The notes below the pieces were generated by a model. That model was not told the origin of the DNA. It made no database searches and saw only the letters and a program-made list of their open reading frames with translations. A stretch of 64,000 bases of DNA from Crossaster papposus (lineage: Eukaryota; Echinodermata; Asteroidea; Velatida; Solasteridae), in the NCBI GenBank assembly GCA_037893245.1, contig JBAIAA010000414.1, positions 558,001 to 622,000 on the forward strand. The letters are read 5' to 3'. Position numbers and translations under genes: made by a program. Positions 25,801 to 34,763 of this stretch are shown here, in pieces. The stretch's first letter is position 1. The number at the start of each line of letters is the position of its first letter.

Positions 25801-28800
25801 GTGGTTTATAAATCCCGTACTTAGTTTAAATCTACAAAACCAAAGCCTGGCATAGGTGTTATTGAAATCCCAGAGGCAATACCTTTAGATGTTCACATTC
25901 CACGGGTCCCTGTGACCTCTGACCGCTGAAGTCAACTAGGGTCAGTTGGCCTAGGCTGTTCTGACAGAGTCGTAGCACCGTCTGCATGGAGGGATGTGTG
26001 ATGTGTAAGGACTTGGTCATGAGATCCCGGGCTTCTACGTAGCTGTCGTGCCACGGTCGGGAGTAATCCAATCCTCTGAAAAATAACAAATAATCTTTAC
26101 TCAGATGTATCATTTACCTTCAATCTAAACCTGCATATATAGTAGCTGTAATAGGGTACTGATGTACCAATACCTGACCAAACAATGGCAGGTACCCAGA
26201 TCAGCATTGTTTTGCGGTTTATTTGCTGAAACTTTTGGGATCCGAAAAATCCTCTGAATGGGAAGTGGGTCAGTTTATAAATGTGACCAGCTCTACAAAA
26301 AGGTGCATTAAGTCGCGCTGTGCGCTATCATGTAATGACCCGCTCAATGTTGAGAGGGTAAACATTTCATCAAAATGCAGGCCTCGAAATAGTACTAGCC
26401 CGGCGTACAAAGTCTAGCGAAAACTGCTCCGGGCTACCCAGACCCACTTCCTTGGTTGCCCGGTGGGCTAGTGAAAATTTCAGTAACCTACCTGTAAAGG
26501 TTTAGATCAAAATACATGTTAAAATTGTTATTGTCTTTTTGTGTATTAAATAAATATCGGATCAAAATAAAGTCTTTTGTTTGTGTTTTTTGGCATGATT
26601 ATTGATAGCCTGCGAGCGCTCGATCCAAGTATGCATGCAGTGCACTGCGATCTCACGTACAGAGTAGACTGGTGGGCTTCAGTGAGATTAGTATAGTATA
26701 AACTACGGCGCAGGGTACCGCACATATGTGCACTATTCTCTTTCACATCGTTTAGCCTTTCTTACCATAACGGCCCACTGCGTAGCTGTATAGTACATGA
26801 TCGTTCTGCCGTGTCACTAGTAGTAGCGTCTGATACAGAGTCTGTTCAGAACAGCGCCCTCTGTGTACGTTACTATGGATGTACGTATGTGTACGTGCGC
26901 GCGCCGAACGAATAGTTTGCATTGTGCATACGGGCTAGCAAAAATGTAAACGGGCTGGTAAAATCTGCAGTTTGCTAGCCCGGTGGGCTACCCAGGATAA
27001 AAAGTTAGCGCTAGGCCTGAAAATGTGATTTTTATTTTTTGTCATGAATGCGTTTTCAATTCCTACAGTTTCAGGTTTCATTCAAAGAAATGTTGATTTT
27101 GATGAATAAAGTGGAAACAAAATACCATTTTGTGTGCATCGTTCTGTTATACCGGTAGTACAACAGAGCCGGCTATTTCAACGCGCATTTTCTCAGTTGT
27201 GTTATTTGAACTCCAAGGAAGTAATCAATATGTAAACACGTCATATCTCCATAATAAGAGGGGCTATAGAGCTCTATCATATACCAAATGAAAGCGACAT
27301 AATTTGCGACATAATACACCTTTTTGCAGAGAAGGTCACATATATCCCGTAGACTCTGTGTTGCTTTAGAGCTCTTGGACCCTCAAATCCTCTGACGATC
27401 ATTGCACAGATTTCTCACCCCTGCTTCATTTATTGGGATTACAGGAAATTAAGCTGATTACTGGAGACAACTTACTCTGGTTCTTCAGGCAGCTCGCCAA
27501 TCTTGATATTTTCCAGCCCCTTGACGTCTGGCTTGATAAGCACATGTTGAACTACGAGTTAAACAAAAATATAAACAAAAATAAAAATCAGAAAACTCAC
27601 AACAAAAGTTAAAGGTGTAACGCTCGGTTCAGATAGGCGTTCCACAGTCGCACCGAACCAAATTTAAATCAAGTCGCTCCTGAGTCGCTCTAACAACTCT
27701 AGCAGTCGATCGTTCGCCGTCTGGCACGCCTTGTCGCCCTTATTCATTTAAGACGTCGGACTCAATTCACTCATTTGGTTCGGCGCGAGTGGGGAACGCC
27801 TGTCTGAACCGAGCGTAATATTTCCTTTAATGACACAAACAACTAGTTCACACACAGTAGTCAATACACCAGATGATGTCACAATTTGTTACATGTGCGC
27901 TTTTCTATAGAAGCTAGGTGGAAATGAGATCCACTAATCTCCCAAAGGAAAATGCGTATGTAAACAAAGCATGGTGTCATTTTGTAGAGTGTAAAAAGAA
28001 ATTTACAATTATAAGATTTGAAAAGATTTTAGATAAGCTATTGCCCTTAACCGATTCGCGCTGGGACTATTTTAACATTCCTAAACCGAGGCGCTGGATT
28101 ATTTTTAACGAAACTTGATCCGAGGCGAGTTGAGGTCGATGGTATTGGGAAGCACACCCACGCATTTCCAGCCTTTCTCGCTGCTGACAGACATTTCCGG
28201 CCTTGCTTGTTTATGAGTCATCCGTTTTAAAACTCGAGAAAATTGTGTATATACGTCCTCCGGTGCGAACTGGTTAATAAATAGAAAAACGAATCAATAA
28301 ATAAATCAATCAATTTAAATTTAATAAACTAAGTTATTAAAATAAAAAAGAATAATAAAATAATATTTTATTTTGTTTAATAATATCTGGTACACTGAAT
28401 TGTTCACACAGCTTGGCACAGTTTGACTTTAAATTATCCAGACCAAATACACTGTAGCTATATCACGTGATTCGGGGCAAGCTCTTCCATAGTTACGCTA
28501 GAGACACTCAGCACCAATACATTGTTCACAATGGTTGAGAATGGTACAAAGATACCAGACCATTCCAGAGCCGGGGGTTGCTAGCTGGAGAATTTAAATG
28601 TAAACTGTGCCAAGCTGTGTGCTCTTGTATCGTATTACGATCGAGGGTCGAAACAAAAAAGAGAACAAAGGGAACAAAGGATCCTCGAAGGACGGTTTGA
28701 ATGTCCAAATTCGGTCCTCGATTGTTGGGGCAAGCGCTAAGGTAATAGGGTTAGGGTATAACATAGGAATACAGAAAAACACAATAGGGGATCCTCGATC

Positions 28801-31800
28801 GTTATGTGGTTCACGACTATGTGAACAAGTCAGTGTACCAGATATTATTCAAATTCCACACGCAAATGGTCAATTTCTATGTTGTCAACATACCCATGGA
28901 TTTCTTCATACTACTTGTCCAGTTTTCCTTTACTTCCTGAAACAGCTCCTGGATAAACTCCTGCATGTTGGGATTCTGGGTCAGATAGTCTGGGATCAGA
29001 CTCAGTATTTCTTCGAACCAGTGCGGCTCCATTGTTGTCACCGGACTGCTTTCCACACACTGCTTCATGAAGAGATAGTTTTGCTGTAGGATGATGGAGG
29101 ATAGAAGTCGTTAGTGTTTTATAAACAATACCATAATCAACCTGATAATGCATACCAAATAATTCGGGCGATTCACAATGCAGTGCGCCACCAAGCGTTT
29201 GACTCAAAACAGCCACTTTTAAACTTTACGGTCGACTTCTTCCGTATATCATACTGTAGTGAAATATCTATTCTTCATTGTTCACGGCGAGGTACAACAC
29301 AAACATAAATGTATTCGGAAGCGTCGTTGATTAAAACATTGTTATTTGCAGAAAAAAATTGGAACTTTAATCGTGTGCGTCCAAAAAGACGTAAAAACTG
29401 ATGAGTTCATGCAAAATGAATACCGTTTTTTCAAACTGATGCCGACTTTTTCCCATGATGCACTGCGGGTATAGCAGGATTTGCGCCTCCAACGGCAGCT
29501 TCTAGGTATTGTGAATCGCTCGAATTGCCGAGGCTAAACCTAAACTTCTTGATAGTTTGGCGCAAGGCTTCCTTGAACTGTCCCAAATCAAACCCTGAAA
29601 TAATGCTTTATTTCTCCATGTACCTACATGCACAAATGTTGAAAAGCCACGAACCTGGGACTGAGAAAAATGTATAATTTTGATAGAAAATACTTTTAAA
29701 TTACACTCAACTCTCTATAGTCTTGTACACAATTTTTGTTTAATATGGGAGGTAATTTATCTGATATTTCTCAGATCCACGAAAACATGTTCTAAGTTTG
29801 TAACTACCGTAAATGATACAATGATTACAATGTGGTCATATACATCATTTTGTTGTTCCTGATTTTTGTCTTTTGCATATCTTCAAACCACAAACTCAGA
29901 TGATAACAAAATACATAATGCAGAGTTGTATTCGAGTCTCTGCATAACCAGTCACAAGTCCAGTCACAAGTCCTTTCATAAAGTCAGTCGCAAGTAACTG
30001 GTTAAACATTGACAAAGGAATGCTGACAAAGGTGTTCCTGGCTGACACAGCCTCTGTCTACGGGGTTCTTCTGGCTTACGAGCTACAGTGCCTTGAGCGC
30101 GTTTGAAGTATCCTTGAATTCATTACCAGAAAATAATAATAATAATAATAATTATAATTTGAAGAGATAGGGACTTGACTTGAGACTGAAGGACTTGTGA
30201 TGGACTTACAGGGACTCAAATACAACTCTGCTATAATCTGCTGATCCACGACATTCTTGGTAGCGTACTAAAAGACCTTTTTAATTTTAGACCTCTAGTT
30301 TACAGGTCACACACAATTTATCCAATCAGAGCTCAAAGCGCACTTTCCAGCGCCAAGTATGGTAGGACCGAGCAAATGTGTGCAGACAAAACCTGAGCAA
30401 TAACGTGTAGATGGGAAAACCACTATCTGCACTTACCCTGTGCATGCGATCCTTGCTCATCATCTGCATGTTAGTGAGTGATAATGGGGGATGGTTGGGT
30501 GTTTAGAAGTTCACGACAGAACAGAAATTGGTTTATGATCAGTTTGTGTTAGCAATGGGTTGGGAATTTGAACGAATTGAGCAAAATGGTAGATTTGAAA
30601 TCAAGATATGGTATTAAAGTGTGAATTTGGGAGGATAGAAAAAAAACGAGAAAAACAAAAGGTCAGAACAAGTTTCAAAACCACTAGACAAATTTCTTTA
30701 AATAACAAACGAACACAGCTTTAGTATAAAAGATTTTTAATAAATTCTGATACAATAACAAAACAGCTTTTATGAACAAGAAAGATTTCAATGAAAGCAA
30801 CTAGGGCTGCAACGGTTACACGGTTACACGGTTAACCGACCGTTCAAACGGTTACACGGTTACATTTTTCTGGTTCGGTTAACCCCCTTTTTTTTCCTTT
30901 TTTTTCTTTTTTTTTTTAATACAAAAAACCTACCAATTATCAACTTTGTCCGGGTTTCGTTGGAGCTTTTTGGTTGGGAAAAGGGATGGTTTCGTTGGAG
31001 CAGGTCACAAATAGTACAACTGATTAAATTGTGTATGTACTGATAGCTTATCTAACATATAGTCGGCCTACATTACACAAATTGATGCAGACAATTACCA
31101 ATCGCAGAACTGCTCAAATTAGCAGCGCTAATTAGATATGCATTACAGGGCCGTGCAATTTTTCTTTATTTATTAGTATTTTTTTTTAAATATTTTTTAA
31201 ATATTTCTATATTGCTACGGTTACGGTTAACCGTAAACGTAAAACGAACGGTTACACGGATAAATTAATAACCGCAAACTGACAGCCTTAAAAGCAACGT
31301 TAATGCAAATTTCATATCGGCAAAAGCATCTAGAAAATAGAAACAAATATATCTTGGGGAGTAAAAGAGCCTCCTTCAACTTTTTAACCAGTTCGCGTCG
31401 GATGACGTGTATACACGCAAAATATTTATGCAGAAATACACGCAGAAATATTTGTCAGCAACCGGCTAGCAGCAAGCGAGGCCGGAAATATCAGGGTGTG
31501 CTACCCATAGATGCCGGCCTGAATCCATCTCGGATCGAGGTTCATGAAAAAAAATCCCAGCGCGAACTGGGTAAAAAGCCTGGACAAGAAACAATTTTGT
31601 TTTTGACTGGTATGGAGAACTTGATATACATGTATTATTAAAGAATAAGTCAGTCAACAAGAAAAGATTACCCGGCTATTGCTTACCGATGTTGGATAGG
31701 ATGGATTCTGTGCTGCTAGGGGCCTTTTCTTATTAATATCCCCAATCTCCAGCTCTACCTCCTTAGCATCCTTGTACAGGATATCCGTCAGCAGATCCTG

Positions 31801-31980
31801 CATCTCTTTAGCACGTCTATGCTTCATGAGTTTGCTCTGGCTGTAGTTTTTGTTGCTGGAGGATAGTACGCTGGCTGGGGTGTTGATTGGGGGGAGGCGG
31901 GGTACCCCGTTGGCCATGCGCTTGGTGCCGTTCTGGCTAGGCCTGCTACCCCCACGCTGGCCGTTCACACGTGCGGCCAT
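10706..31980 (-). CDS. DNAH12: Axonemal dynein heavy chain 12-like, N-terminal part (17 exons)
   Basis: Inner-arm single-headed dynein heavy chain, an ATP-driven motor of ciliary and flagellar axonemes. Coding exons, in transcript order: 31980-31687, 30463-30437, 29083-28894, 27551-27476, 26075-25883, 25527-25366, 24218-23873, 23460-23369, 21826-21648, 20064-19803, 19035-18829, 17537-17416, 15992-15728, 15019-14834, 13424-13224, 12030-11836, 10827-10706. All junctions are GT-AG and phases agree, giving ~1,040 residues of tail and linker. Recognisable blocks are [66 protein letters not shown] and [14 protein letters not shown]. From memory of the family, the order and the [15 protein letters not shown] blocks fit DNAH12 better than DNAH3 or DNAH7. 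The ATG follows an AG acceptor directly, so a 5' UTR exon lies upstream. AAA+ motor exons are absent: the gene either continues past position 1 through an intron over 10.7 kb or is truncated. Confidence 0.9.
10925..11133. mobile_element. Diverged copy of the TTAACC MITE family
   Basis: GCAGATAAACATGCGACGAG and CATCTCGGATCGAGGTTCGT match the family interior. The ends have decayed. Confidence 0.6.
11661..11760. repeat. 50-bp perfect tandem duplication
   Basis: GTTGTCTGTCTTTGTCAGTG... is repeated exactly at 11661 and 11711, just after dynein exon 16 in transcript order. Confidence 0.95.
11836..12030 (-). CDS. DNAH12: DNAH12-like exon 16
   Basis: Residues 935-999: [20 protein letters not shown], then [20 protein letters not shown], the signature of the dynein linker. 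65 codons, phase 0. The donor GTACGG follows KDPK. Confidence 0.95.
12771..13114. mobile_element. TTAA-type MITE copy
   Basis: Flanked by TTAA. Left AGGTAGGATACACCATTTGC, right GTGGTGTATCCTAACTT. Lies in the intron between dynein exons 15 and 16. Confidence 0.85.
13224..13424 (-). CDS. DNAH12: DNAH12-like exon 15
   Basis: Residues 868-934, the most conserved linker block ([35 protein letters not shown]). 67 codons, phase 0. The donor GTAAGA follows FEKEIK. Confidence 0.95.
13629..14083. mobile_element. Two head-to-tail copies of the TTAACC MITE family
   Basis: Copy one runs 13629-13899 to GGCGCGAACTGGTTAA. A second interior (CAAAACTCGATCTGAGGCGG...) follows at once and ends GCGAACTGGTTAA at 14083. 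The first copy carries a doubled TTGCTCGCTGCTGACAG block. Confidence 0.8.
14834..15019 (-). CDS. DNAH12: DNAH12-like exon 14
   Basis: Residues 806-867, start of the linker region: [20 protein letters not shown] and the DSISAAASK end. 62 codons, phase 0 at both ends. Confidence 0.93.
15728..15992 (-). CDS. DNAH12: DNAH12-like exon 13 with charged insert
   Basis: Residues 717-805: [14 protein letters not shown], then a low-complexity run of Lys/Arg followed by Glu, then the conserved VKEFQ at a GTAACC donor. The same position is a variable charged linker in vertebrate DNAH12, but the acidic stretch here is unusually glutamate-rich. Confidence 0.87.
16179..16985 (+). repeat. SINE fragments around a palindrome
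   Basis: A tRNA-like head (GTCCAGTGGTTACGGTGTTT, then GGGTTTGAATCCTGCC) lies at 16183-16245 with a TATTGGGCAAGATACTTAAC trailer. A SINE 3' body ending AGTGCCGTATAAGCATCATG lies at ~16870-17020. A 165-bp palindrome (16706-16870) and unrelated DNA separate them. Confidence 0.5.
16706..16870. repeat. 165-bp near-perfect palindrome
   Basis: The arms pair about a centre at 16788. The inner 47 bp (TACTCTGTTTAATACCGCTT... on the left) match with one mismatch. Loop CTCGCCTTCGGCTCG. The outer GGGAATAAATGTGTGTTTG is also matched. Confidence 0.93.
17416..17537 (-). CDS. DNAH12: DNAH12-like exon 12
   Basis: Residues 677-717 ([18 protein letters not shown], then [11 protein letters not shown]). The acceptor is CTATTAG and the GTGAGT donor leaves phase 2. 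A tRNA-like SINE head (17594-17664) lies just upstream in transcript order. Confidence 0.87.
17594..17664 (-). ncRNA. tRNA-like sequence (SINE head or tRNA pseudogene)
   Basis: Minus strand: GGCAAGA..TAGCTCAGTTAGTAGAGC (D-arm, A-box) and GCAGGTTCGAGTCCCGC (T-arm, perfect B-box). The acceptor GGCAAG pairs with CTTGCC. The anticodon loop lacks U33 and is misfolded, so a functional tRNA is unlikely. Confidence 0.6.
18829..19035 (-). CDS. DNAH12: DNAH12-like exon 11
   Basis: Residues 608-676, 69 codons, phase 0 at both ends. It is rich in Lys and Glu and probably coiled-coil ([19 protein letters not shown]), ending ETIGFINK at GTAAGA. Confidence 0.9.
19330..19836 (-). repeat. 51-bp minisatellite derived from a dynein exon/intron junction (10 copies)
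   Basis: Unit starts (CCATT) fall at 19333, 19381, 19432, 19483, 19534, 19585, 19636, 19684, 19736 and 19787, so the period is 51 bp with single 48- and 52-bp units. Each unit repeats, on the minus strand, the last ~24 nt of dynein exon 10 (encoding VFDENDE) and its GAG|GTTAGTAG donor. Only the outermost copy (ending 19803) is the true exon end by homology. The unit is 17 codons, and the first two extra copies remain open in frame. Confidence 0.95.
19803..20064 (-). CDS. DNAH12: DNAH12-like exon 10, ends in a minisatellite
   Basis: Residues 520-607 with [24 protein letters not shown] and [14 protein letters not shown]. The donor used by homology is GAG|GTTAGT at 19802. The exon end and this donor are copied at least nine more times downstream as a 51-bp tandem repeat (19330-19836). 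The first downstream copies stay in frame, so longer alternative exon ends are possible. Confidence 0.88.
20732..21602. mobile_element. 871-bp TIR element in dynein intron
   Basis: Ends are CAGGCCTTGAATT and AATTCAAGCCCTG. CTGTGT flanks both sides, a 6-bp duplication. It carries long GGCCAAAGTGGCC-like and GGCCGTCGTGGCCGTCG motifs internally. It splits a SINE body whose left part lies at ~20630-20731. Confidence 0.65.
21648..21826 (-). CDS. DNAH12: DNAH12-like exon 9
   Basis: Residues 461-520 ([20 protein letters not shown] block). It ends in phase 2 at GTGGAT, a weaker donor, confirmed by the join to exon 10. A terminal-inverted-repeat element (20732-21602) lies 45 bp beyond the donor. Confidence 0.88.
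23369..23460 (-). CDS. DNAH12: DNAH12-like exon 8
   Basis: Residues 430-460 with the [15 protein letters not shown] block. The acceptor is TTTCAG and the donor GTAAAC. Phase 1 in, phase 0 out. Confidence 0.85.
23873..24218 (-). CDS. DNAH12: DNAH12-like exon 7
   Basis: Residues 315-430, the longest exon here. It contains [18 protein letters not shown] and [10 protein letters not shown], strongly conserved in the tail of this dynein subgroup. The exon ends in phase 1 at GTGAGT. Confidence 0.92.
25059..25300. mobile_element. TTAACC MITE family copy
   Basis: Full-length with both TTAA-bounded ends. Confidence 0.88.
25366..25527 (-). CDS. DNAH12: DNAH12-like exon 6
   Basis: Residues 261-314, exactly 54 codons, phase 0 at both ends. 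It contains the [12 protein letters not shown] block and ends TSTLVSNQ at a GTCTGT donor. A TTAACCAGTTCGCGCC-type MITE (25059-25300) lies 66 bp into the following intron. Confidence 0.85.
25682..25749 (-). ncRNA. tRNA-like sequence, SINE head
   Basis: Minus strand: GATAGCTCAGTTGGTAGAGC (A-box) and GCTGGTTCAAGCCCCCC (B-box). The anticodon loop would read GGC, but the acceptor stem does not close. Related to the 17594-17664 sequence. Confidence 0.6.
25883..26075 (-). CDS. DNAH12: DNAH12-like exon 5
   Basis: Residues 196-260, beginning [16 protein letters not shown] and ending GPVECEHLK at a GTATTG donor. This is part of the dynein tail (DHC N-terminal region 1). Confidence 0.88.
26378..27019. 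mobile_element. 642-bp TIR element in dynein intron
   Basis: Ends are CAGGCCTCGAAAT and GCGCTAGGCCTG, with AAAATG on both flanks (6-bp duplication). Inner GCTAGCCCGGTGGGCTACCC blocks occur near both ends. Termini resemble the 20732-21602 element. Confidence 0.6.
27476..27551 (-). CDS. DNAH12: DNAH12-like exon 4
   Basis: Residues 171-196 ([13 protein letters not shown] block). The exon enters in phase 1, leaves in phase 2 at GTAAGT, and joins both neighbours without breaking the frame. Confidence 0.82.
27621..27815. mobile_element. 195-bp Harbinger-type MITE in dynein intron
   Basis: Inverted ends CGCTCGGTTCAGATAGGCGT and GAACGCCTGTCTGAACCGAG, with TAA duplicated outside. Confidence 0.7.
28047..28276. 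mobile_element. TTAACC MITE family copy
   Basis: Left TTAACCGATTCGCGCTGGG, right GGTGCGAACTGGTTAA. Confidence 0.82.
28381..28847. mobile_element. 467-bp TIR element in dynein intron
   Basis: Ends TAATATCTGGTACACTGAAT and CAGTGTACCAGATATTA, with GTTCAC/GTGAAC continuing inward. The interior contains CGATCGAGG/CCTCGATCG inverted blocks and a GTTAGGGTATAACATAGG stretch also seen near 650 and 9130. Confidence 0.7.
28894..29083 (-). CDS. DNAH12: DNAH12-like exon 3
   Basis: Residues 108-171, opening with [14 protein letters not shown], the most DNAH12-like block in the gene. The acceptor is CTACAG and the donor GTATGT leaves phase 1. A 467-bp inverted-repeat element (28381-28847) ends 46 bp beyond the donor. 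Confidence 0.88.
30437..30463 (-). CDS. DNAH12: DNAH12-like microexon 2 (27 nt)
   Basis: Nine-codon exon (MMSKDRMHR, residues 99-107) between an ATGCAG acceptor and a GTAAGT donor. It is phase 0 on both sides. It fills exactly the short gap expected between the exon 1 and exon 3 homology blocks. Confidence 0.75.
30803..31290. mobile_element. hAT-like element, same family (copy 2)
   Basis: Starts AGGGCTGCAACGGTTACACG and ends ACTGACAGCCTTA. It lies ~400 bp downstream (in transcript order) of dynein exon 1. Confidence 0.7.
31384..31574. mobile_element. TTAACC MITE family copy
   Basis: Shorter copy (TTAACCAGTTCGCGTCGG ... GCGCGAACTGGGTAA), 113 bp from the donor of dynein exon 1. Confidence 0.82.
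31687..31980 (-). CDS. DNAH12: DNAH12-like exon 1 (start codon)
   Basis: Residues 1-98, ending in phase 0 at a GTAAGC donor. The start ATG is preceded immediately by a TATTTTAG acceptor. The segment is basic and low in complexity, then carries a [14 protein letters not shown]-type block that matches the N terminus of DNAH12 proteins. Transposon copies flank it on both sides (30803-31290, 31384-31574, 32092-32488). Confidence 0.85.
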
Positions 31981-32091
31981 CTAAAATACACAAAGTGGAA
32001 AAAATTTCAGACACGGAATCACAACAAAATTCAAGTTAAAAAAAGGGGAAACAATTGCTGACCCGTATCGGGTAGGACCTACGGTACAGTG

Positions 32092-32488
32092 AGGCTGCCA
32101 GTTTCCAGTTATTAAATTAACCGTGTAACCCTTGTTTTGCGGTTACGGTTAACGGTTAACCGTAACCAACATTTAAAAAAATATTTTTAAAAAAATTTAA
32201 AAAGAATTTTAAAAATTTAAAAAAAAATTAAAAAAATAATAAATGCATGGGCTTCATCAAGAAATTTAGTGTGTGCGCATAGTACGTGTTGATAATCGCA
32301 GATCTGCGATTGCTAATTGTCTGCATCAAATTTTATAGGCCGACAGGCTATATGTTAGATAAGCTATTAGAAATGTCCATACAAAATTAATTCAATTGTA
32401 CTATTTGTGACCTGCTCCAACGAAACCCGCGCAAAGTTGACATTTGGTGGGGTTTCTTTTATTTAACCGTGTAACCGTTGCAGGCTTA
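32092..32488. mobile_element. hAT-like element, same family (copy 3, inverted)
   Basis: Reverse orientation: AGGCTGCCAGTTTCCAG ... GTGTAACCGTTGCAGGCTTA. CGGTACAGT is repeated on both flanks, fitting the ~8-bp hAT duplication. It lies ~110 bp upstream of the dynein start exon. Confidence 0.7.
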
Positions 32489-32875
32489 CGGTACAGTAGT
32501 AAACTTTCATTTAAACAGAAGTTTAACTTCCCAATCCCATTCAAATTATTATTAATGACATTCAATGTAGGCCCAACATTAGGTCTGTATTCTCGAGGTC
32601 GGCAAGACGTCACAAAGGGACATGCCGACAATAGAAATATGCATTAAACCTCAAATTTTCCCTTTCGTGCATGAACAATGGGAAGATAAACGAGGTTTCA
32701 CAAGAATTTATGTTAATGTTAACTAACGTTAACTATATGTAATCGTTAGTCACATCATCTTTCTTATGTGTGCAGTTATGTGGAAAGTAAAAGCTTTTCC
32801 TGTAAGTATTTTGACAAAATGTAAAAAGAGAGTAAAATCTGTTACTACATTGACTACCAAAATACAAAACAGCGC

Positions 32876-33259
32876 TTAAAGGTAGGATACACCATTTTCA
32901 AATATCAACAAAATTTATTACCGAATTATTAAGAAATATCTTACTCATCTGAAAGTAAATAATGATTCTAGGCATCCAGCAAAATGTTTGCGATAGATAT
33001 CCTGTAATTATTCTGAAAAATAGAATTTTATAAAGAAACATTTGTGATCGCCGGATGGCAATCGCGAAAAAACACAAATAACATAAGAATAACTGCTTGA
33101 CGCCGGTTGAAAACAAACACTGTTTTTGTGCTTTTCTCGGCATCCATGATTGTAAAACTTTGGACAGGTCAGTTAAACGATATTTACTATGAAATACAAC
33201 CCCCAAAATTTACCTATTCGTGATAATTCAAGCAATTACCAATGGTGTATCCTACCTTT
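32876..33259. mobile_element. TTAA-type MITE copy
   Basis: TTAA on both sides. Near-complete element with the internal GCGATCGC-like palindromic centre and GACAGGTCAGTTAAACGA block. Confidence 0.85.
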
Positions 33260-34255
33260 AAATACGGTACATTTTCCCCAAAACTACTTAAAAAATCACT
33301 GAGCTCTTGGACAGTGCTGCACATCTAGCTCTGACTAATTGCAAATGATTTTCGCTAAACAACAGAGGGCATTATCAAAAATATGAAGCCTGAAAAAAAT
33401 TGGTTTTTATTCACAATGTTTGAAATAGGATAAGTAAACAATCGAAAACAACATTTTGGGGGATTTCAGAACATAGTGCCCCTTTAAGGTTTTGCATATT
33501 TTATATAAAGGGCAGGGGGGGCGGAAGGGGACCCCAAAAAGTGCGCCACCAACGTTAAAATGTATCTCATTCATTCTTCCACTCCCACGAGCCGCACATC
33601 TCATACAGTAATACGTATAGATCGCTACCTCGAAGTGCAGCATTGAAACACGTACAAATTTGCACTCGACGAGCTCCGTGCATCGCTCCCCGAATTCAGT
33701 GATTTCCGCTACGTCCGCAAAGCCATTTTCATACAGTACAGGCATGGCGTAAACTTTCGTGTTTGAGAATTGGCAGAAACCATTTTTTTTTTTAAATTAG
33801 AAAAAAAAGGTCAAATATCTAGAGGATGTACCGAGGGATTTTTATTTAACTTTCAGGAATGAAAGATCTCTTCCTAATTATTATGTTAGTGAAAAAAAAT
33901 CAGAGGATGAATGATAATTTTTTCACATTATATCGATATTTGTAGCCATTTTAGGGGAGACGTTTTGTAACGAAATTCCCACCTGGACCCATTCATACAC
34001 GTTAGCTGCTGCAATAAACCAACGGAAAATTGTCGGTAATATTTTTACACATTTTATTTAAAACTAAGCACCTCAACAATTGAAAATACTCTTTCAATAT
34101 AAACTATTATGTTTTCAGTGCTGTTAAAGAGAGAATTTTAACAGTTTACATGGATTTTTTATTTATTATTTATGTTTAATTAATGGTCATCACCTTTTTT
34201 TAAATGGAGTGTACCCAAACTGCGATTGCAAATGATTGCGCAACACCCCTTCCGC

Positions 34256-34283
34256 CCCCCCCCCCCCCCCCCCCCCCCCCCCC
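34256..34283. repeat. Poly-C tract (~28)
   Basis: Uninterrupted C run. Similar tracts lie at 3640-3657 (~18), 9859-9885 (~27) and 18240-18264 (~25). G runs lie at 2906-2917, 46751-46766, 52966-52985 and 53008-53021. Confidence 0.9.
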
Positions 34284-34627
34284 GATAAAGGGGTAGCATT
34301 GACGTCACGCACGGTACGCGTACGTGCTAATAGCACTAGCAACCGGGCCAAACGACCATTTTTCGAGGTCAAACAAAGTGCAGACGATACATTACCGTGA
34401 TTACGCAACCACCTCATTGGGGGCGGTGTCGTGAAGTGCGACGTGCATGTGACGTCATATGCGACGTCATATGCATGAACTTTATTGATACGGCAATAAA
34501 GGGTGCACTACACTAATTGAAGTGAGAATTTATACGCGAGCTCATTATTTAGAATGAAATGTGCACCCACAATTTTGTTGGAAAAAGAAGGCTGTTTAGT
34601 TAAAAAAATGTTGTGATTGTGTAAATG

Positions 34628-34763
34628 TTGAGCGCAATCTTGAGTTTTGCGCAAACTTATTGTACTCCCCTGGAGTTATTTTCCCTTTGAATAAAATCCA
34701 TTCAAAGGAAAATGAACTCTGTAGCAAAAACATTTGCGCAAAACTCAAGATTGCATTTAACAT
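34628..34763. repeat. 136-bp interrupted palindrome
   Basis: The arms carry GCAATCTTGAGTTTTGCGCA and TGCGCAAAACTCAAGATTGC. The centre ATTTTCC..TTTGAATaaaatcCATTCAAAGG..AAAAT is also inverted. It lies between the CRE-like sites. Confidence 0.85.

Noticed and set aside
33407-33745. 113-codon minus-strand ORF upstream of dynein
   Set aside because: No recognisable motif; overlaps repeat-like sequence; no splice link to the dynein start exon found.
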